Program-made: the position numbers and the translations under genes
The notes under the pieces: generated by a model
The model's input: the letters and a program-made list of their open reading frames with translations, nothing else
Database searches by the model: none
What the model was told of the DNA's origin: nothing
Origin: CAZYTM01 sp964649725
Lineage (GTDB): Bacteria > Desulfobacterota > Desulfuromonadia > Geobacterales > Geobacteraceae
DNA length: 64,000 nucleotides
Assembly (NCBI GenBank): GCA_964649725.1
Contig: CAZYTM010000001.1
Span: 434,001 to 498,000, forward strand
Reading direction: 5' to 3'
Shown here: positions 17,568 to 27,142 of the stretch, piece after piece
Position numbering within the stretch: position 1 is the stretch's first letter
Layout: every line of letters begins with the position of its first letter

Positions 17568-18530
17568 ATGACAGCAAAGACCGCTGTTCTGCTCCTGCAG
17601 ATGGGGGGGCCTGATTCCCTCGAAGCGGTGGAGCCCTTTCTTATCAACCTATTTTCCGACCGGGATATAATCAAGATCGGCCCGGCCTTTCTGCAACCTG
17701 TTCTCGCCAGGATCATTGCCAAACGTCGTACTTCGAAAGTAATAGATTACTATGACAAGATTGGCGGCAAATCACCGCTGCGGGAATTGACTGAGGCCCA
17801 GGCACGGGCGCTTGAGGAGCAACTCGGTAGTGATTACCGTTGTTTTGTAGCGATGCGCTACTGGAAGCCGACCACCATTGAGGCTCTGGCTGCCATCAGA
17901 AAAGAGGGAATCGAGCGGATTATCGCCCTCTCCCTATACCCCCACTATTCCAAGGCTACCACCGGCTCGAGTATCAAAGAACTGGAAAGGGTGCTGGGGG
18001 AGGCGGGAGTAAGCTTCCAGGTAAGTTACATAGACCGCTTCTTCGACCATCCGCGCTATATTGATGCCTTGGCAGAACAGATTAGCACCGGGCTGGCAGA
18101 GTTTCACCCCTTGGCAGACCGGGAGATCCTCTTTTCTGCTCACTCACTCCCGCAATCTTTTATCGATGAAGGTGATCCGTATCTGTTACATGTCAAGGAG
18201 ACGGTCCGGCTGGTTATGGAAAGATTCAGCGAGGTCCCTTTTCACCTGGCCTTCCAATCCCGTGCCGGGCCGGTGAAGTGGCTGGAGCCGGACACAGAAA
18301 AGATGCTTGACCAGCTTGCGGAAAATGGCTGCAAGAATCTGCTGATAGTCCCGCTCTCTTTTGTCTCGGACCATATCGAGACTCTTTACGAGATTGATAT
18401 CCAGTATGCAATGAAGGCGTTCAAGCTTGGCTATGCCAAGGTGCGCCGCAGCAGTTCTCTCAACAGCAGTCCAACGTTCATCGATTGTCTGGCTGAGTTG
18501 GTGAGGCAAAAGGTGAAGAGTGACGAGTGA
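17568..18530 (+). CDS. hemH: Ferrochelatase
   Basis: 320 residues. Inserts Fe2+ into protoporphyrin IX to form haem b. The N-terminal VLLLQMGGPDSLEAVEPFL, the central FSAHSLPQSFIDEGDPY with catalytic His, and the C-terminal PLSFVSDHIETLYEID carrying the conserved His/Glu are all present. Length is normal for bacterial HemH. GAGGT precedes the ATG. Together with hemE it indicates a protoporphyrin-dependent route. The stop overlaps the GTG of the following small gene. Confidence 0.96.
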   Translation: MTAKTAVLLLQMGGPDSLEAVEPFLINLFSDRDIIKIGPAFLQPVLARIIAKRRTSKVIDYYDKIGGKSPLRELTEAQARALEEQLGSDYRCFVAMRYWKPTTIEALAAIRKEGIERIIALSLYPHYSKATTGSSIKELERVLGEAGVSFQVSYIDRFFDHPRYIDALAEQISTGLAEFHPLADREILFSAHSLPQSFIDEGDPYLLHVKETVRLVMERFSEVPFHLAFQSRAGPVKWLEPDTEKMLDQLAENGCKNLLIVPLSFVSDHIETLYEIDIQYAMKAFKLGYAKVRRSSSLNSSPTFIDCLAELVRQKVKSDE

Positions 18531-18705
18531 ATGGAAAACCTGCCATATCTGCGGTATTGAATATTCAGCAGCAGAAGCTGATACAATATACGCAGCTACC
18601 GGGGAGTGGCTGGCCGGGGAGATCTGGCGAGACAGCGGTAAATTATGCTCGCAGTGCCTGGAAAGTCGTGCAAAACTGGCAATGATGTACATAATAGATA
18701 GGTGA
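18520..18705 (+). CDS. Zinc-ribbon-like microprotein
   Basis: 61 residues with two CxxC knuckles, CHICG (about 8-12) and CSQC (about 43-46), spaced as in a small zinc ribbon. It starts at a GTG that overlaps the end of hemH by 11 bases and stops four bases before the MoxR ATPase gene, so it is probably co-translated with that gene. No known family is recognised. The paired cysteines and tight packing support its being real. Confidence 0.62.
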   Translation: MTSEWKTCHICGIEYSAAEADTIYAATGEWLAGEIWRDSGKLCSQCLESRAKLAMMYIIDR

Positions 18706-18709
18706 AACC

Positions 18710-19528
18710 ATGGAAACAGTTACACTTGATGGCATTACTCTCTCCCTGGCACGGCCGGTGGAACTGGCACTTCGCTGGGTAGGTCAAGAGGAGTTGCTGA
18801 AACAGCTTCTGGCTGCCTGGATGGTAATCGATTCACGTGATATCCCCTTCAATCCACGGCTTATCGGCAAGCCAGGGGTCGGCAAGACTACCCTTGCCTA
18901 TGCAGCAGCCAAGCGTCTTGGGCGTCCGGTCTATCTATTCCAGTCGACTATGGACACCCGCCCCGAAGACCTGATAATCACCCCGGTCATCGGCCCGGAC
19001 GGCAAGATACAGTACGCCGCCTCTTCGCTAGTGACTGCCATGATAAAGGGGGGTATTGTTATTATAGACGAGGGGAATCGGATGAGCGAAAAATCTTGGG
19101 CTTCGCTTGCTCCTTTACTGGATGACCGCCGCTATGTCGAGTCGATCATCACCGGTTTGCGGGTTCTAGCCCATTCTGATTTCCGTATCGTCGTCACTAT
19201 GAATGATGACTCTTCCACCTTTGAGGTGCCGGAGTATATCCACTCGCGTTTGCAGCCGCAGATATACATCGATTTCCCTGATGCCGAGGAGGAGTTGCAG
19301 ATTCTCAAGGAGAATCTCCCCTTTTCTGGCAGCAGCATCCTCAAATATGTGGTCGATTTCCTGCAGAGGGCCCACGGGGCAGACGAACCTTATTCGGTCC
19401 GGGACGGCATAAACATTGCTCGTTACGCTCTGAAGATGATGCATGGGCTTGACCAGGAGCCAAAAGAACTGTTGCCGTTGGCAGTGGAGCGGATACTTGG
19501 AGAAGAGGCTCTTCGTTATTTGAAATAG
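18710..19528 (+). CDS. MoxR-type AAA+ ATPase
   Basis: 272 residues of the AAA_5/MoxR class. Walker A is GKPGVGKTTLAYAAAKRLG (about 52-70), Walker B GGIVIIDEGNRM (about 111-122), with sensor 1 in FRIVVTMNDD. MoxR ATPases act as chaperones remodelling partner proteins, usually with a von Willebrand A protein; none is adjacent here. The neighbours are the CxxC microprotein upstream and a large TraB/DUF5682-like protein downstream. A good GGTGAAACC leader precedes the ATG. Confidence 0.9.
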   Translation: METVTLDGITLSLARPVELALRWVGQEELLKQLLAAWMVIDSRDIPFNPRLIGKPGVGKTTLAYAAAKRLGRPVYLFQSTMDTRPEDLIITPVIGPDGKIQYAASSLVTAMIKGGIVIIDEGNRMSEKSWASLAPLLDDRRYVESIITGLRVLAHSDFRIVVTMNDDSSTFEVPEYIHSRLQPQIYIDFPDAEEELQILKENLPFSGSSILKYVVDFLQRAHGADEPYSVRDGINIARYALKMMHGLDQEPKELLPLAVERILGEEALRYLK

Positions 19529-19579
19529 GGATAAAATTGAAGGTATCCCGACCTTGTAGCACATTTCACGGTTATTTCC

Positions 19580-21571
19580 ATGCCCCATCGTCTCTACTTA
19601 GAACAATTCGGCAACGTTCATGCCCTGCCGGTGCTTCATTACCGGATGGAGTTCGCCCACCTGGTACGACAGGCAGTGGAAATGCTTCGCCCAGATTGCA
19701 TAGCCATAGAATTGCCGGCCACCATTGAACCCGGATTTTTACGTGGGGTCAAGCGACTTCCTGAAATATCGATACTTAGCTACGATATAAGCGCAGCCAA
19801 ACTGCTTAGAGGAAAAGTTGCAGATTCCGGCAAGCATAATATTTACCTGCTTATCGAACCGGCAGATCCCTTGGTTGAGGCTGCCCGACAGGCAGTGGAA
19901 AAAGAGCTGCCGCTGCACTGTATCGATATCGATCTTGATGACTACCCTATTCACGAAGAACCTCTCCCTGATTCCTATGCAGTGCAAAGGATCGGTCTTG
20001 CTGCCTACTACCGTGAGTTTCTGGCTGCCTTTACCAAGGTTGAACCTGACCAGGAGGATTTGCGCCGGGAAAAGGGGATGGCATTCCGGTTGCAACAACT
20101 AGCCGGTGTATATAAGAGGGTATTGTTTGTTTGCGGCATGTATCATCTTTCCAGAATAAGGGGATTTTTCGCCAACTCTCAGGCAGAACCGTTGACAAGA
20201 GTGAGGCGAGACAATGTCCGCCTTTTCAACCTTCATCCCGAATCTTGTGTCGAGATCCTTGGAGAATTCCCGTTTCTTTCCGCCATTTATGAATTGCGCC
20301 GCCGCCCCCTGCCTGAAGTAGTGGAGGTGCCGGGGCTGTCATTAAGGAAGCGTTACAGCGTTTTTGAACTTATAGCCGGTGGCAGGCAAGTGCCGGATGA
20401 GGCAGCAGTGCTTCAGGCTGCCCTGGAAAAGAGTGCCAGGCAAGTGGGGAGCAGCGGGGAGATGCCGGACCGGCAACGTGTTATTCTCCATCTTTTTCTC
20501 GAAGCTGCTCGGCACTACAAACAGGAGACCGGAGAAGTGGTGCATATCTGGCAGAAAAGAGCGTTTTTCCGTTTTGCCCGGAACTGTGCCCTTCTAGACG
20601 GATTGCTCCTCCCTGACCTTTTCCAGCAGCTGGTCGCGGCCCGGGGGTGTGTTGACGATAATTTTGCCTATGCATATTGCCGGCTAGCCTCCTTTTTCCC
20701 CTGGCAAAAGGGGAGTAGCGACATTCCTACCATCAGGCTGACGCTTGATGACCTCTTTCGTCAGGGGCGCCGGCTCAGATTCCGGCCGCGCCAGCGCAGG
20801 CGTAGTAAAGGGTTAGGTACGCTAGCCTTTCTCAACCGTCGCCGGGAGCAGCGACCTGGCGAATGGCTGGAAGGGTTCGACGACATGGCCATCTGCTCCT
20901 ACCCCCCGGAAGACCTGGTAATAGAAGACTATGGCCGATATCTCAAGCGTAAAGGGGCAAAGCAGTTGTCCGAGGAGTTGAGTCGTACTGAACCGTTTAC
21001 GGTCTCCATGCTGGATGGCATCGATATGCGGGAAACCTTGCGCAATATTCATGAAGGGCGCATCTATGTCCGGCATCAGGAGCGGGTGACCGGGGGGGTG
21101 GGGAGCGTAGTGGTGATTTTTGATGAAGACCGCGACGGGGATCGTTACCCTTATTTGATGACTTGGCTTGGGGAGCATGCCCAGGAATCGGACATGGCAT
21201 TTTACGCCACGCCGCCAACGGACAACATCGTTGGCCCTGGTATCTCCCGGTGCGAATACGGTGGATTTGTACTTGCCTATCCCCCGCGGCGGATGCTTGA
21301 TGTCTGGCGTGACAGCGATTATGCCTTTGCCCGGAGCAAGTCAGAAATTCTGTTGCTTGCTGCTCTCGATTATTCGCTGGAGGAACATCTGCTCTATGTG
21401 GCCTCAAGGCCGCCACGAAGCTATTATAAACAGCTGGCCGCCAGGATGGGGAAAAAACTGGTTTATATACCGCTTGGGTCTCTGTCGCCAGTAAAGCTGA
21501 AGATGCTGAGGGTCTTTCACGTCTTGTGTGGGCATGATAAAAGGGAGATTGCAAAAGATTACATATGGTAA
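19580..21571 (+). CDS. Large protein with TraB/EreA/DUF5682-like N-terminus
   Basis: 663 residues, soluble. The N-terminus reads LEQFGNVHALPVLHYRMEF followed by LRPDCIAIELPATIEPGF, a His...Glu layout seen in the TraB/ChaN/erythromycin-esterase-like superfamily, which includes DUF5682 proteins encoded with MoxR ATPases. Later regions (RRRQRRRSKGLG basic stretch; RHQERVTGGVGSVVVIFDED; C-terminal SRPPRSYYKQLAARMGKKL) match nothing I recognise. It follows the MoxR gene by 51 bases. The function is unknown; by analogy it may be a MoxR client. The ribosome-binding site is weak. Confidence 0.78.
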   Translation: MPHRLYLEQFGNVHALPVLHYRMEFAHLVRQAVEMLRPDCIAIELPATIEPGFLRGVKRLPEISILSYDISAAKLLRGKVADSGKHNIYLLIEPADPLVEAARQAVEKELPLHCIDIDLDDYPIHEEPLPDSYAVQRIGLAAYYREFLAAFTKVEPDQEDLRREKGMAFRLQQLAGVYKRVLFVCGMYHLSRIRGFFANSQAEPLTRVRRDNVRLFNLHPESCVEILGEFPFLSAIYELRRRPLPEVVEVPGLSLRKRYSVFELIAGGRQVPDEAAVLQAALEKSARQVGSSGEMPDRQRVILHLFLEAARHYKQETGEVVHIWQKRAFFRFARNCALLDGLLLPDLFQQLVAARGCVDDNFAYAYCRLASFFPWQKGSSDIPTIRLTLDDLFRQGRRLRFRPRQRRRSKGLGTLAFLNRRREQRPGEWLEGFDDMAICSYPPEDLVIEDYGRYLKRKGAKQLSEELSRTEPFTVSMLDGIDMRETLRNIHEGRIYVRHQERVTGGVGSVVVIFDEDRDGDRYPYLMTWLGEHAQESDMAFYATPPTDNIVGPGISRCEYGGFVLAYPPRRMLDVWRDSDYAFARSKSEILLLAALDYSLEEHLLYVASRPPRSYYKQLAARMGKKLVYIPLGSLSPVKLKMLRVFHVLCGHDKREIAKDYIW

Positions 21572-21587
21572 CCCGGATATTACCTGC

Positions 21588-23294
21588 TCAGAGCTTGAAT
21601 CCGGCCATCCCTTGCTGTAGCTCTTCGATCTGTCGAGAAAGGCTGGATACGGCCCGTTCCATGACCTGGGAGGCCTCTACAGTGCTTTTGGCGGAAACCT
21701 CGATATTGGCGACGGCCTGAACGATCCGCTGGCTGCTGGCTGCTTCAGCACTGCATGCCTGGCGGATATTGCTGATCATGGCGGTTATCTCTTCAGTCGA
21801 ACGGACAATCAGGTTGCTGGAGTTGCTCTGTTCTTGGGTGGAGTTGCGGACATGGCCGGTGAGATCACGCATCCTTTCTGCGGCTGTCATGATCAACTCG
21901 CTGCCATGCCCCTGTTCCCGGGTTGCCTTGGCAATCTGTTTGACCATGGCGGCAACGCGCTCCATTGCATCCCGCATATATTGACTCCCCCTGGCCTGTT
22001 CCACAGTTGTTAGTGCGATAAGCTCCACTTGGCTGGTTGCCATCTGTACCCCTTCTACTATTTTCTGCAGAGCCTCACCAGAGCGCTGCGAAAGTGCCTC
22101 ACCTTCGACGATCCTTTTTTCTGACTGCTTAATGGCTGATGCCACTCTGCAGGTCTCCTCCTGGACTCCTTTGATGATTTCGGCAATCTCTCGAGTTGAG
22201 TTGCTGGTCCGTTTAGCCAGATCCTTGATCTCGTCTGCCACCACAGCAAACCCTTTGCCATGCTCACCGGCCTGGGCGGCTATGATGGAGGCATTGAGGG
22301 CGAGCAGGTTGGTCTGTTCGGCTACTTCGTCGATAACCGACAGAATCTTACCGATATCGACGGTTCGTTGGGAGAGACTGGCTATCGATTCTGCGGTAGC
22401 TCGGGAAGAGTTACGAATTTCACTGATGCCGGAAATAGTAGCTTCTACTGCTTCACGGCCGATCTCTGCGTCTTGTTTGACCCGCTCCGAGATGGAAGCG
22501 GTCTCGGCGGCGTTTTCTCCCACTTGCTTGATGGAGCTGTCCATCTCTGCCACCAGCGATACGGTAGTGGTAGATTCTTCCATCAGGCTGTCTACGTTGG
22601 TGCCGATCTCCTTTTCTGTAGCAGTCATCTGGATGATGGAAGAACTGACATCGTCAACCGACCTGGCCAGCGCCTCGACATGCTGGTTAACTTCTTCAAT
22701 GCTGCTGGACATCTGCAGGATCGAGGAGGAATTCTCCGCTGCTGCCCGAGAGAGAGTTTCGACCCATTCGGCCACTTCGTCGATTGAGTGGGTAATCTCC
22801 TGGACCGCCGCCGAAGTGGTTGCCACCCCATCTGACTGGATCGCTGCTGCATTTACCCCCTGTTTGGTAACAGTACCGATATCTTCCGTAATCCGGCGCA
22901 ATTCACTGCTCGACTGACTAACCCGGTTGGTCATGGCTGAAAGTTTTGCCAGCATCAGATTAAAGGTCCTGGTCAAAGCACCGACCTCGTCGTCCGAGGT
23001 TATTTCTACGGTTGCAGTCAAATCTCCCTCGGCCCCGCGGTTCATTGCAGCGGCTAGGGCATTTACTCTTTTAACCAGGTTTCTGGCAGCCAACATGCTG
23101 ATCACAAATATGAAGATGAAGATATTGAGCAGAGATACCGCCATGGCAATACCGGCATATTTCTGGATAATCATGTTATCTGCTGCCGCAGCCATAATAT
23201 TAGAAATTGAGTAACTGCCGAGCAGGGCAAGGATAGCACCGGCAATCAATGCCAGACGGATAAAGCGAGAACCGAAGCGAAGATTTTTGGCCAT
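21588..23294 (-). CDS. Methyl-accepting chemotaxis protein without a periplasmic sensor domain
   Basis: 568 residues. Two hydrophobic helices (about 13-35 and 45-68) are separated by only about ten residues, so there is essentially no periplasmic domain. HAMP follows, then the signalling domain with the hairpin-tip motif EVAEQTNLLALNASIIAAQA and KGFAVVADEIKDLA. Long coiled coils rich in Ser/Ala/Glu carry likely methylation sites. A receptor of this form may sense membrane state or an internal signal. AAGGAG precedes the ATG. The gene converges on the TraB-like gene with 16 bases between. Confidence 0.93.
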   Translation of the reverse strand: MAKNLRFGSRFIRLALIAGAILALLGSYSISNIMAAAADNMIIQKYAGIAMAVSLLNIFIFIFVISMLAARNLVKRVNALAAAMNRGAEGDLTATVEITSDDEVGALTRTFNLMLAKLSAMTNRVSQSSSELRRITEDIGTVTKQGVNAAAIQSDGVATTSAAVQEITHSIDEVAEWVETLSRAAAENSSSILQMSSSIEEVNQHVEALARSVDDVSSSIIQMTATEKEIGTNVDSLMEESTTTVSLVAEMDSSIKQVGENAAETASISERVKQDAEIGREAVEATISGISEIRNSSRATAESIASLSQRTVDIGKILSVIDEVAEQTNLLALNASIIAAQAGEHGKGFAVVADEIKDLAKRTSNSTREIAEIIKGVQEETCRVASAIKQSEKRIVEGEALSQRSGEALQKIVEGVQMATSQVELIALTTVEQARGSQYMRDAMERVAAMVKQIAKATREQGHGSELIMTAAERMRDLTGHVRNSTQEQSNSSNLIVRSTEEITAMISNIRQACSAEAASSQRIVQAVANIEVSAKSTVEASQVMERAVSSLSRQIEELQQGMAGFKL

Positions 23295-23396
23295 ATAGGT
23301 ACTCCTTGTACCGGGATAAACGTGAGTTGGCAGTTAATCTTACGATAATTTAACAGTTTATACATGAGACAGGAGTAGCATGGCAAGAGAAAAACC

Positions 23397-25319
23397 TTAC
23401 CCCTTTCTCAGTTGCCTCTGGTCACCTACCCTGATGGTAAGCTTTTCCTGGTCAAAATATTCCAGCAGCGGTATCATATATTTGCGCGACAGGCCGGTCA
23501 ATTCCCGAAACTCTGCCGGTGAGATAGTGCCATTATTATAGAGATAGTTTAGTAGTTGAGTTTTTATGTTAGCAAGATGTTCCGGGGCATAATACAGATC
23601 ATTCTTTATCTTTACCGCGCCATCTTCGCGGCAGAGCAACTTGAGATGCTCGTTAAGATCTTTCTCCCCGCAGTCGAGGGATAAGGCAATCTCCCTTGGC
23701 GGAAGAGGTTCCCTTCCGCATTGGCGTAAAATATCGGCGAGTTTCTCCCGTATCCCAGCATCTCCTGCAAGGGGTGCTCCCCGCTCACCTGGAAGCTTCA
23801 CCTGGTCAAATTCCACCAAGATAATTAGCTCCCTCTCTAATGTCTTGAGGAGCGCGGCAAAAAAACGAGGATCGCATTGTCTTGCTAGACGGCTTTTCAG
23901 CTCCTCTTTGCCGATACCTCCATGGTGAGGGTTTGTCTGCAGATAGCACTCTATCTCTTTGATCAACAGATGCTTAATGGATTCAGTCACCTCCCGCGCA
24001 AGGTATGTTTTTGGCTCCTTCAGGAGTTGTACCACTTTGCCCGAAGAGAGGAGGGAGGAGATGTGAGCATCAATAAGCTTCAAGGGGAGTCCGCTACGAA
24101 AAATTAGGGAATGAATTGTTATTCCGGATTTGCCGGCAATTTGAACAAGCCCAAGGATTTTTTTCTCATCATCAGTTCCGGCCAGAATGTTTAACAGCTC
24201 GATATTCATGGGGGACCGGAGTCTTCCCTCTCCGGGCATCGGGTCCAACACACGACCTCCGCCTACGGTTACGGATGGGGAATAGGATCGGAGGATGAAA
24301 GGATCTCCAGGGAGGAGCAGGACCGGTTGTCGTAGTCGGAGACGCGCTAATGCGGTCTCTCCAGGCATGAGTCGGTCCCGGTCAAAGAGTAGCAACTGGG
24401 CCGGTACCTCGTAAGTAGCTGAATGAAGACGAAAAGTAGTGCGCTGTTTCAGGTCGCGCATTGAAGAAGGTAGATGGTGGAGAATTGTGTCGACTTTATT
24501 CGAGGTGATAAATGTATCAGGTTGCACTACCAGATCACCCCTGCAAAGATCGGCATGTTCTATCCCCTGGAGGTTTGCTGCTACTCGTTGGCCACTATAT
24601 ACCTGTCGTTGGGCGTTGTTATAGCTCTGCAACCCCCTGATCCGGCATTTGCGACCAGAAGGGACAATTTCTACCAGATCTCCTACTTTCATGCTGCCAG
24701 ATAGAAGAGTGCCGGTTACGACTGTGCCGAATCCGGTTTTGCTGAAGACTCTGTCCACCGGGAGACGAAACGGACTGTCACCCTTTTTCTCCTTGGCATC
24801 CGTGGCAAGTCTTGTAAGCGCACAGAGCAGATCGTCAACCCCAGTTCCGTTTCGGGACGAAAAGGGTAAGATTGGCGCTCCGTCGAGAAAACTGCCGCGA
24901 AGATAGTCACGAACCTCTTCGACAACCATGCCAAGCCAGTCGAGGTCGACCAGGTCACTTTTGGAAAGTACCACCAGACCTTTCTTCACTCCGAGAAGCT
25001 GGCATATCTCCAGATGTTCCCGGGTCTGGGGCATTACCCCCTCGTCAGCTGCAATCACGAGCATTACCAGATCGATACCGCCGATACCAGCTACCATGGT
25101 CCGGATAAAGCGTTCGTGCCCCGGCACATCCACTATGCCGCAAAGTATATCTCCAGGGAGCTCGAGATGGGCGAACCCCAGTTCAATGGTTATGCCACGT
25201 GCCTTCTCCTCAGGCAGACGGTCGGTATCGATACCGGTGAGAGCTTTGACCAGAGAAGTCTTGCCATGGTCGATGTGACCGGCAGTGCCGAGGATGAGGT
25301 GTTTCAACTTATGCTCCAC
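23397..25319 (-). CDS. selB: Selenocysteine-specific elongation factor SelB
   Basis: 640 residues. The GTPase domain has GHIDHGKTSLVKAL (G1), DVPGHERFI (G3) and SKSD (G4), as in EF-Tu relatives; domains II/III follow, then the C-terminal winged-helix repeats that bind the SECIS hairpin. SelB delivers Sec-tRNA to in-frame UGA codons, so the organism makes selenoproteins. No selenoprotein gene was identified in this window. The start is GTG, sharing a base with the TAG stop of the upstream ABC gene, so translation is coupled. Confidence 0.97.
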   Translation of the reverse strand: MEHKLKHLILGTAGHIDHGKTSLVKALTGIDTDRLPEEKARGITIELGFAHLELPGDILCGIVDVPGHERFIRTMVAGIGGIDLVMLVIAADEGVMPQTREHLEICQLLGVKKGLVVLSKSDLVDLDWLGMVVEEVRDYLRGSFLDGAPILPFSSRNGTGVDDLLCALTRLATDAKEKKGDSPFRLPVDRVFSKTGFGTVVTGTLLSGSMKVGDLVEIVPSGRKCRIRGLQSYNNAQRQVYSGQRVAANLQGIEHADLCRGDLVVQPDTFITSNKVDTILHHLPSSMRDLKQRTTFRLHSATYEVPAQLLLFDRDRLMPGETALARLRLRQPVLLLPGDPFILRSYSPSVTVGGGRVLDPMPGEGRLRSPMNIELLNILAGTDDEKKILGLVQIAGKSGITIHSLIFRSGLPLKLIDAHISSLLSSGKVVQLLKEPKTYLAREVTESIKHLLIKEIECYLQTNPHHGGIGKEELKSRLARQCDPRFFAALLKTLERELIILVEFDQVKLPGERGAPLAGDAGIREKLADILRQCGREPLPPREIALSLDCGEKDLNEHLKLLCREDGAVKIKNDLYYAPEHLANIKTQLLNYLYNNGTISPAEFRELTGLSRKYMIPLLEYFDQEKLTIRVGDQRQLRKG

Positions 25320-27142
25320 TATTCCTTGAACTGCAGTTGATAGAGCCGGTAATAGAGGCCTCGTGCCGCCAGCAGCTCCTGGTGAGTCCCCTCTTCCACC
25401 TTTTCGCCGCGATGGATGACCACGATCCGGTCGGAATCCTGGATGGTAGAGAGGCGATGGGCCACTACCAATGAGGTGCGTCCGGCCATAAGACCCTTCA
25501 GCCCCTCCTGAATAAGCCGTTCACTGGCAGTGTCTACGCTGGCGGTCGCTTCATCCAGGACCAGGATCTCTGGGTCAAAGGCGACTGCCCTGGCAAAAGA
25601 GATCAACTGTCGCTCGCCGACCGAAAGGTTTCCTCCCCGCTCCCGCACCTCTTCCTGAAAACCGTTGGGAAGGAGTTTGATGAAATGATCGGCACCGACT
25701 ATCCTGGCAGCATCTTCCACTCGTTGGCGAGCCTGTTCATCTCCTAAGGAGATATTGAATTCAATGCTGCCGGTGAAAAGGTAGGGGTCCTGGAGCACTA
25801 CGCCGATTCTGCTCCGGAGCGCCTGCAGGGTGAGCTCCCGAATATCCCTGCCGTCAAAGAGGATCTCCCCCTTCTGCACCTCATATAGCCTTGAAAGAAG
25901 ACGGGTGACAGTTGTCTTGCCACCGCCGGTTTCACCCACCAGGGCAACTGTCTCGCCACGGCGCAGGGTAAGGTCGAAGTTTTTCAGGACGTAATCTCCG
26001 GCATTATAGGAAAACCAGACATTGCGGAACTGGATTAATTCGACGGGGTACTTGTCATTATCCTCTCTTTCGGGGCTATTCAAGGCAGGATGTGGCCGCA
26101 AAGCCTCCTTTCCTCCGGGGGTGATAAAGGGGGCTGCCTGCTCCAGGTCGAGCAGGTTGAAGATCCTTTCCAGTGACGCCATAGCCCCCTGCATAATGGA
26201 GTACTTGGCCGACAGGTCACGGATAGGGGAGAAGAATTTTTCTATATACTGGATGAAGGCGACCAGGGCGCCGAAGGTGAGGAGGCCGCGACCGATCTCG
26301 CCGCCACCGTACCAGATGATAATGCCGATTGCCACGGCTGACAGGGCCTCCACTAAAGCGTAGAGGGAGGCATCCCAGCTTATAACCGGCAGGTTTGCGT
26401 CACGGTAGACAGCGTTGAGGCGAGTGAATTCCTCCTGCTCTGTGGCCTGACGATTGAAGAGCTGTACTATTGCCATGCCGCTGATACTCTCCGCCAGAAA
26501 TGCATTAAGGTTGGCCAGCCGTGAGCGTACCAGCCGGTATGCCTCTCGCATCCGCCGGCGAAAGGAGAAAGCCACCCAGAGCAAGATCGGTAATACCGAA
26601 AAAGTGACCAGAGAGAGCTTGATATTCATCCAGAGCATGATGCCGATGATGCCTATCAGTACCATGACGTCGCCGATAATAGTGACAATGCCGGCTGCGA
26701 ACATCTCACCCAGCACTTCCACATCGCTGGTCAGGCGGGTTACCAGGCTACCTGTAGGGGTCCGGTCAAAAAAGGATGCGGGGAGTCTCTGAACATGGGA
26801 AAAAAGCTCCAGCCGCAAATCAGACATCACTTTTTGTCCCACATATTGCAGAACCCATACTTCGGCATAGGTAAAGAACGACTCAGCAACGATTAAAAGG
26901 AGGAACCATAGTGCCAGGAGAGGGAGCCCTTCCAATTTGCCTGCTACCAGATGATTGTCGATAGCGAGCTTTAACAGATAAGGCTGGGCCAGCCTTGCCC
27001 CGATCATAGGGGGTAGGAGTAAAAGCGCAAGGAGCATAAGCATGCTGTAGGGGCGCAAATATCGGAGAAACCTGGCCATCAGGCGCCGATCGTAGGCCTT
27101 GCCTACTATTTCTTCCTCATAGAGGCCACCGAAATGCATCAA
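25319..27142 (-). CDS. ABC exporter half-transporter (MsbA/MdlB type), second of a pair
   Basis: 607 residues: six transmembrane helices in the first ~330 residues, then an ATPase with Walker A GETGGGKTTVTR, signature NLSVGERQLISFARA and Walker B ILVLDEATASVD. The signature (LSVGE) departs slightly from LSGGQ. It overlaps the upstream half-transporter by four bases, so the two probably form a heterodimeric exporter like MdlAB. Residues about 345-375 between the membrane and ATPase domains form a longer linker than usual. Substrate unknown (lipid or drug-like by family). Confidence 0.93.
   Translation of the reverse strand: MMHFGGLYEEEIVGKAYDRRLMARFLRYLRPYSMLMLLALLLLPPMIGARLAQPYLLKLAIDNHLVAGKLEGLPLLALWFLLLIVAESFFTYAEVWVLQYVGQKVMSDLRLELFSHVQRLPASFFDRTPTGSLVTRLTSDVEVLGEMFAAGIVTIIGDVMVLIGIIGIMLWMNIKLSLVTFSVLPILLWVAFSFRRRMREAYRLVRSRLANLNAFLAESISGMAIVQLFNRQATEQEEFTRLNAVYRDANLPVISWDASLYALVEALSAVAIGIIIWYGGGEIGRGLLTFGALVAFIQYIEKFFSPIRDLSAKYSIMQGAMASLERIFNLLDLEQAAPFITPGGKEALRPHPALNSPEREDNDKYPVELIQFRNVWFSYNAGDYVLKNFDLTLRRGETVALVGETGGGKTTVTRLLSRLYEVQKGEILFDGRDIRELTLQALRSRIGVVLQDPYLFTGSIEFNISLGDEQARQRVEDAARIVGADHFIKLLPNGFQEEVRERGGNLSVGERQLISFARAVAFDPEILVLDEATASVDTASERLIQEGLKGLMAGRTSLVVAHRLSTIQDSDRIVVIHRGEKVEEGTHQELLAARGLYYRLYQLQFKE

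Noticed and set aside
22132..22917. Long plus-strand frame opposite the chemoreceptor gene
   Set aside because: It is the mirror of the Ser/Ala-rich coiled coil; low-complexity translation and no ribosome-binding site. The minus-strand MCP is unambiguous.
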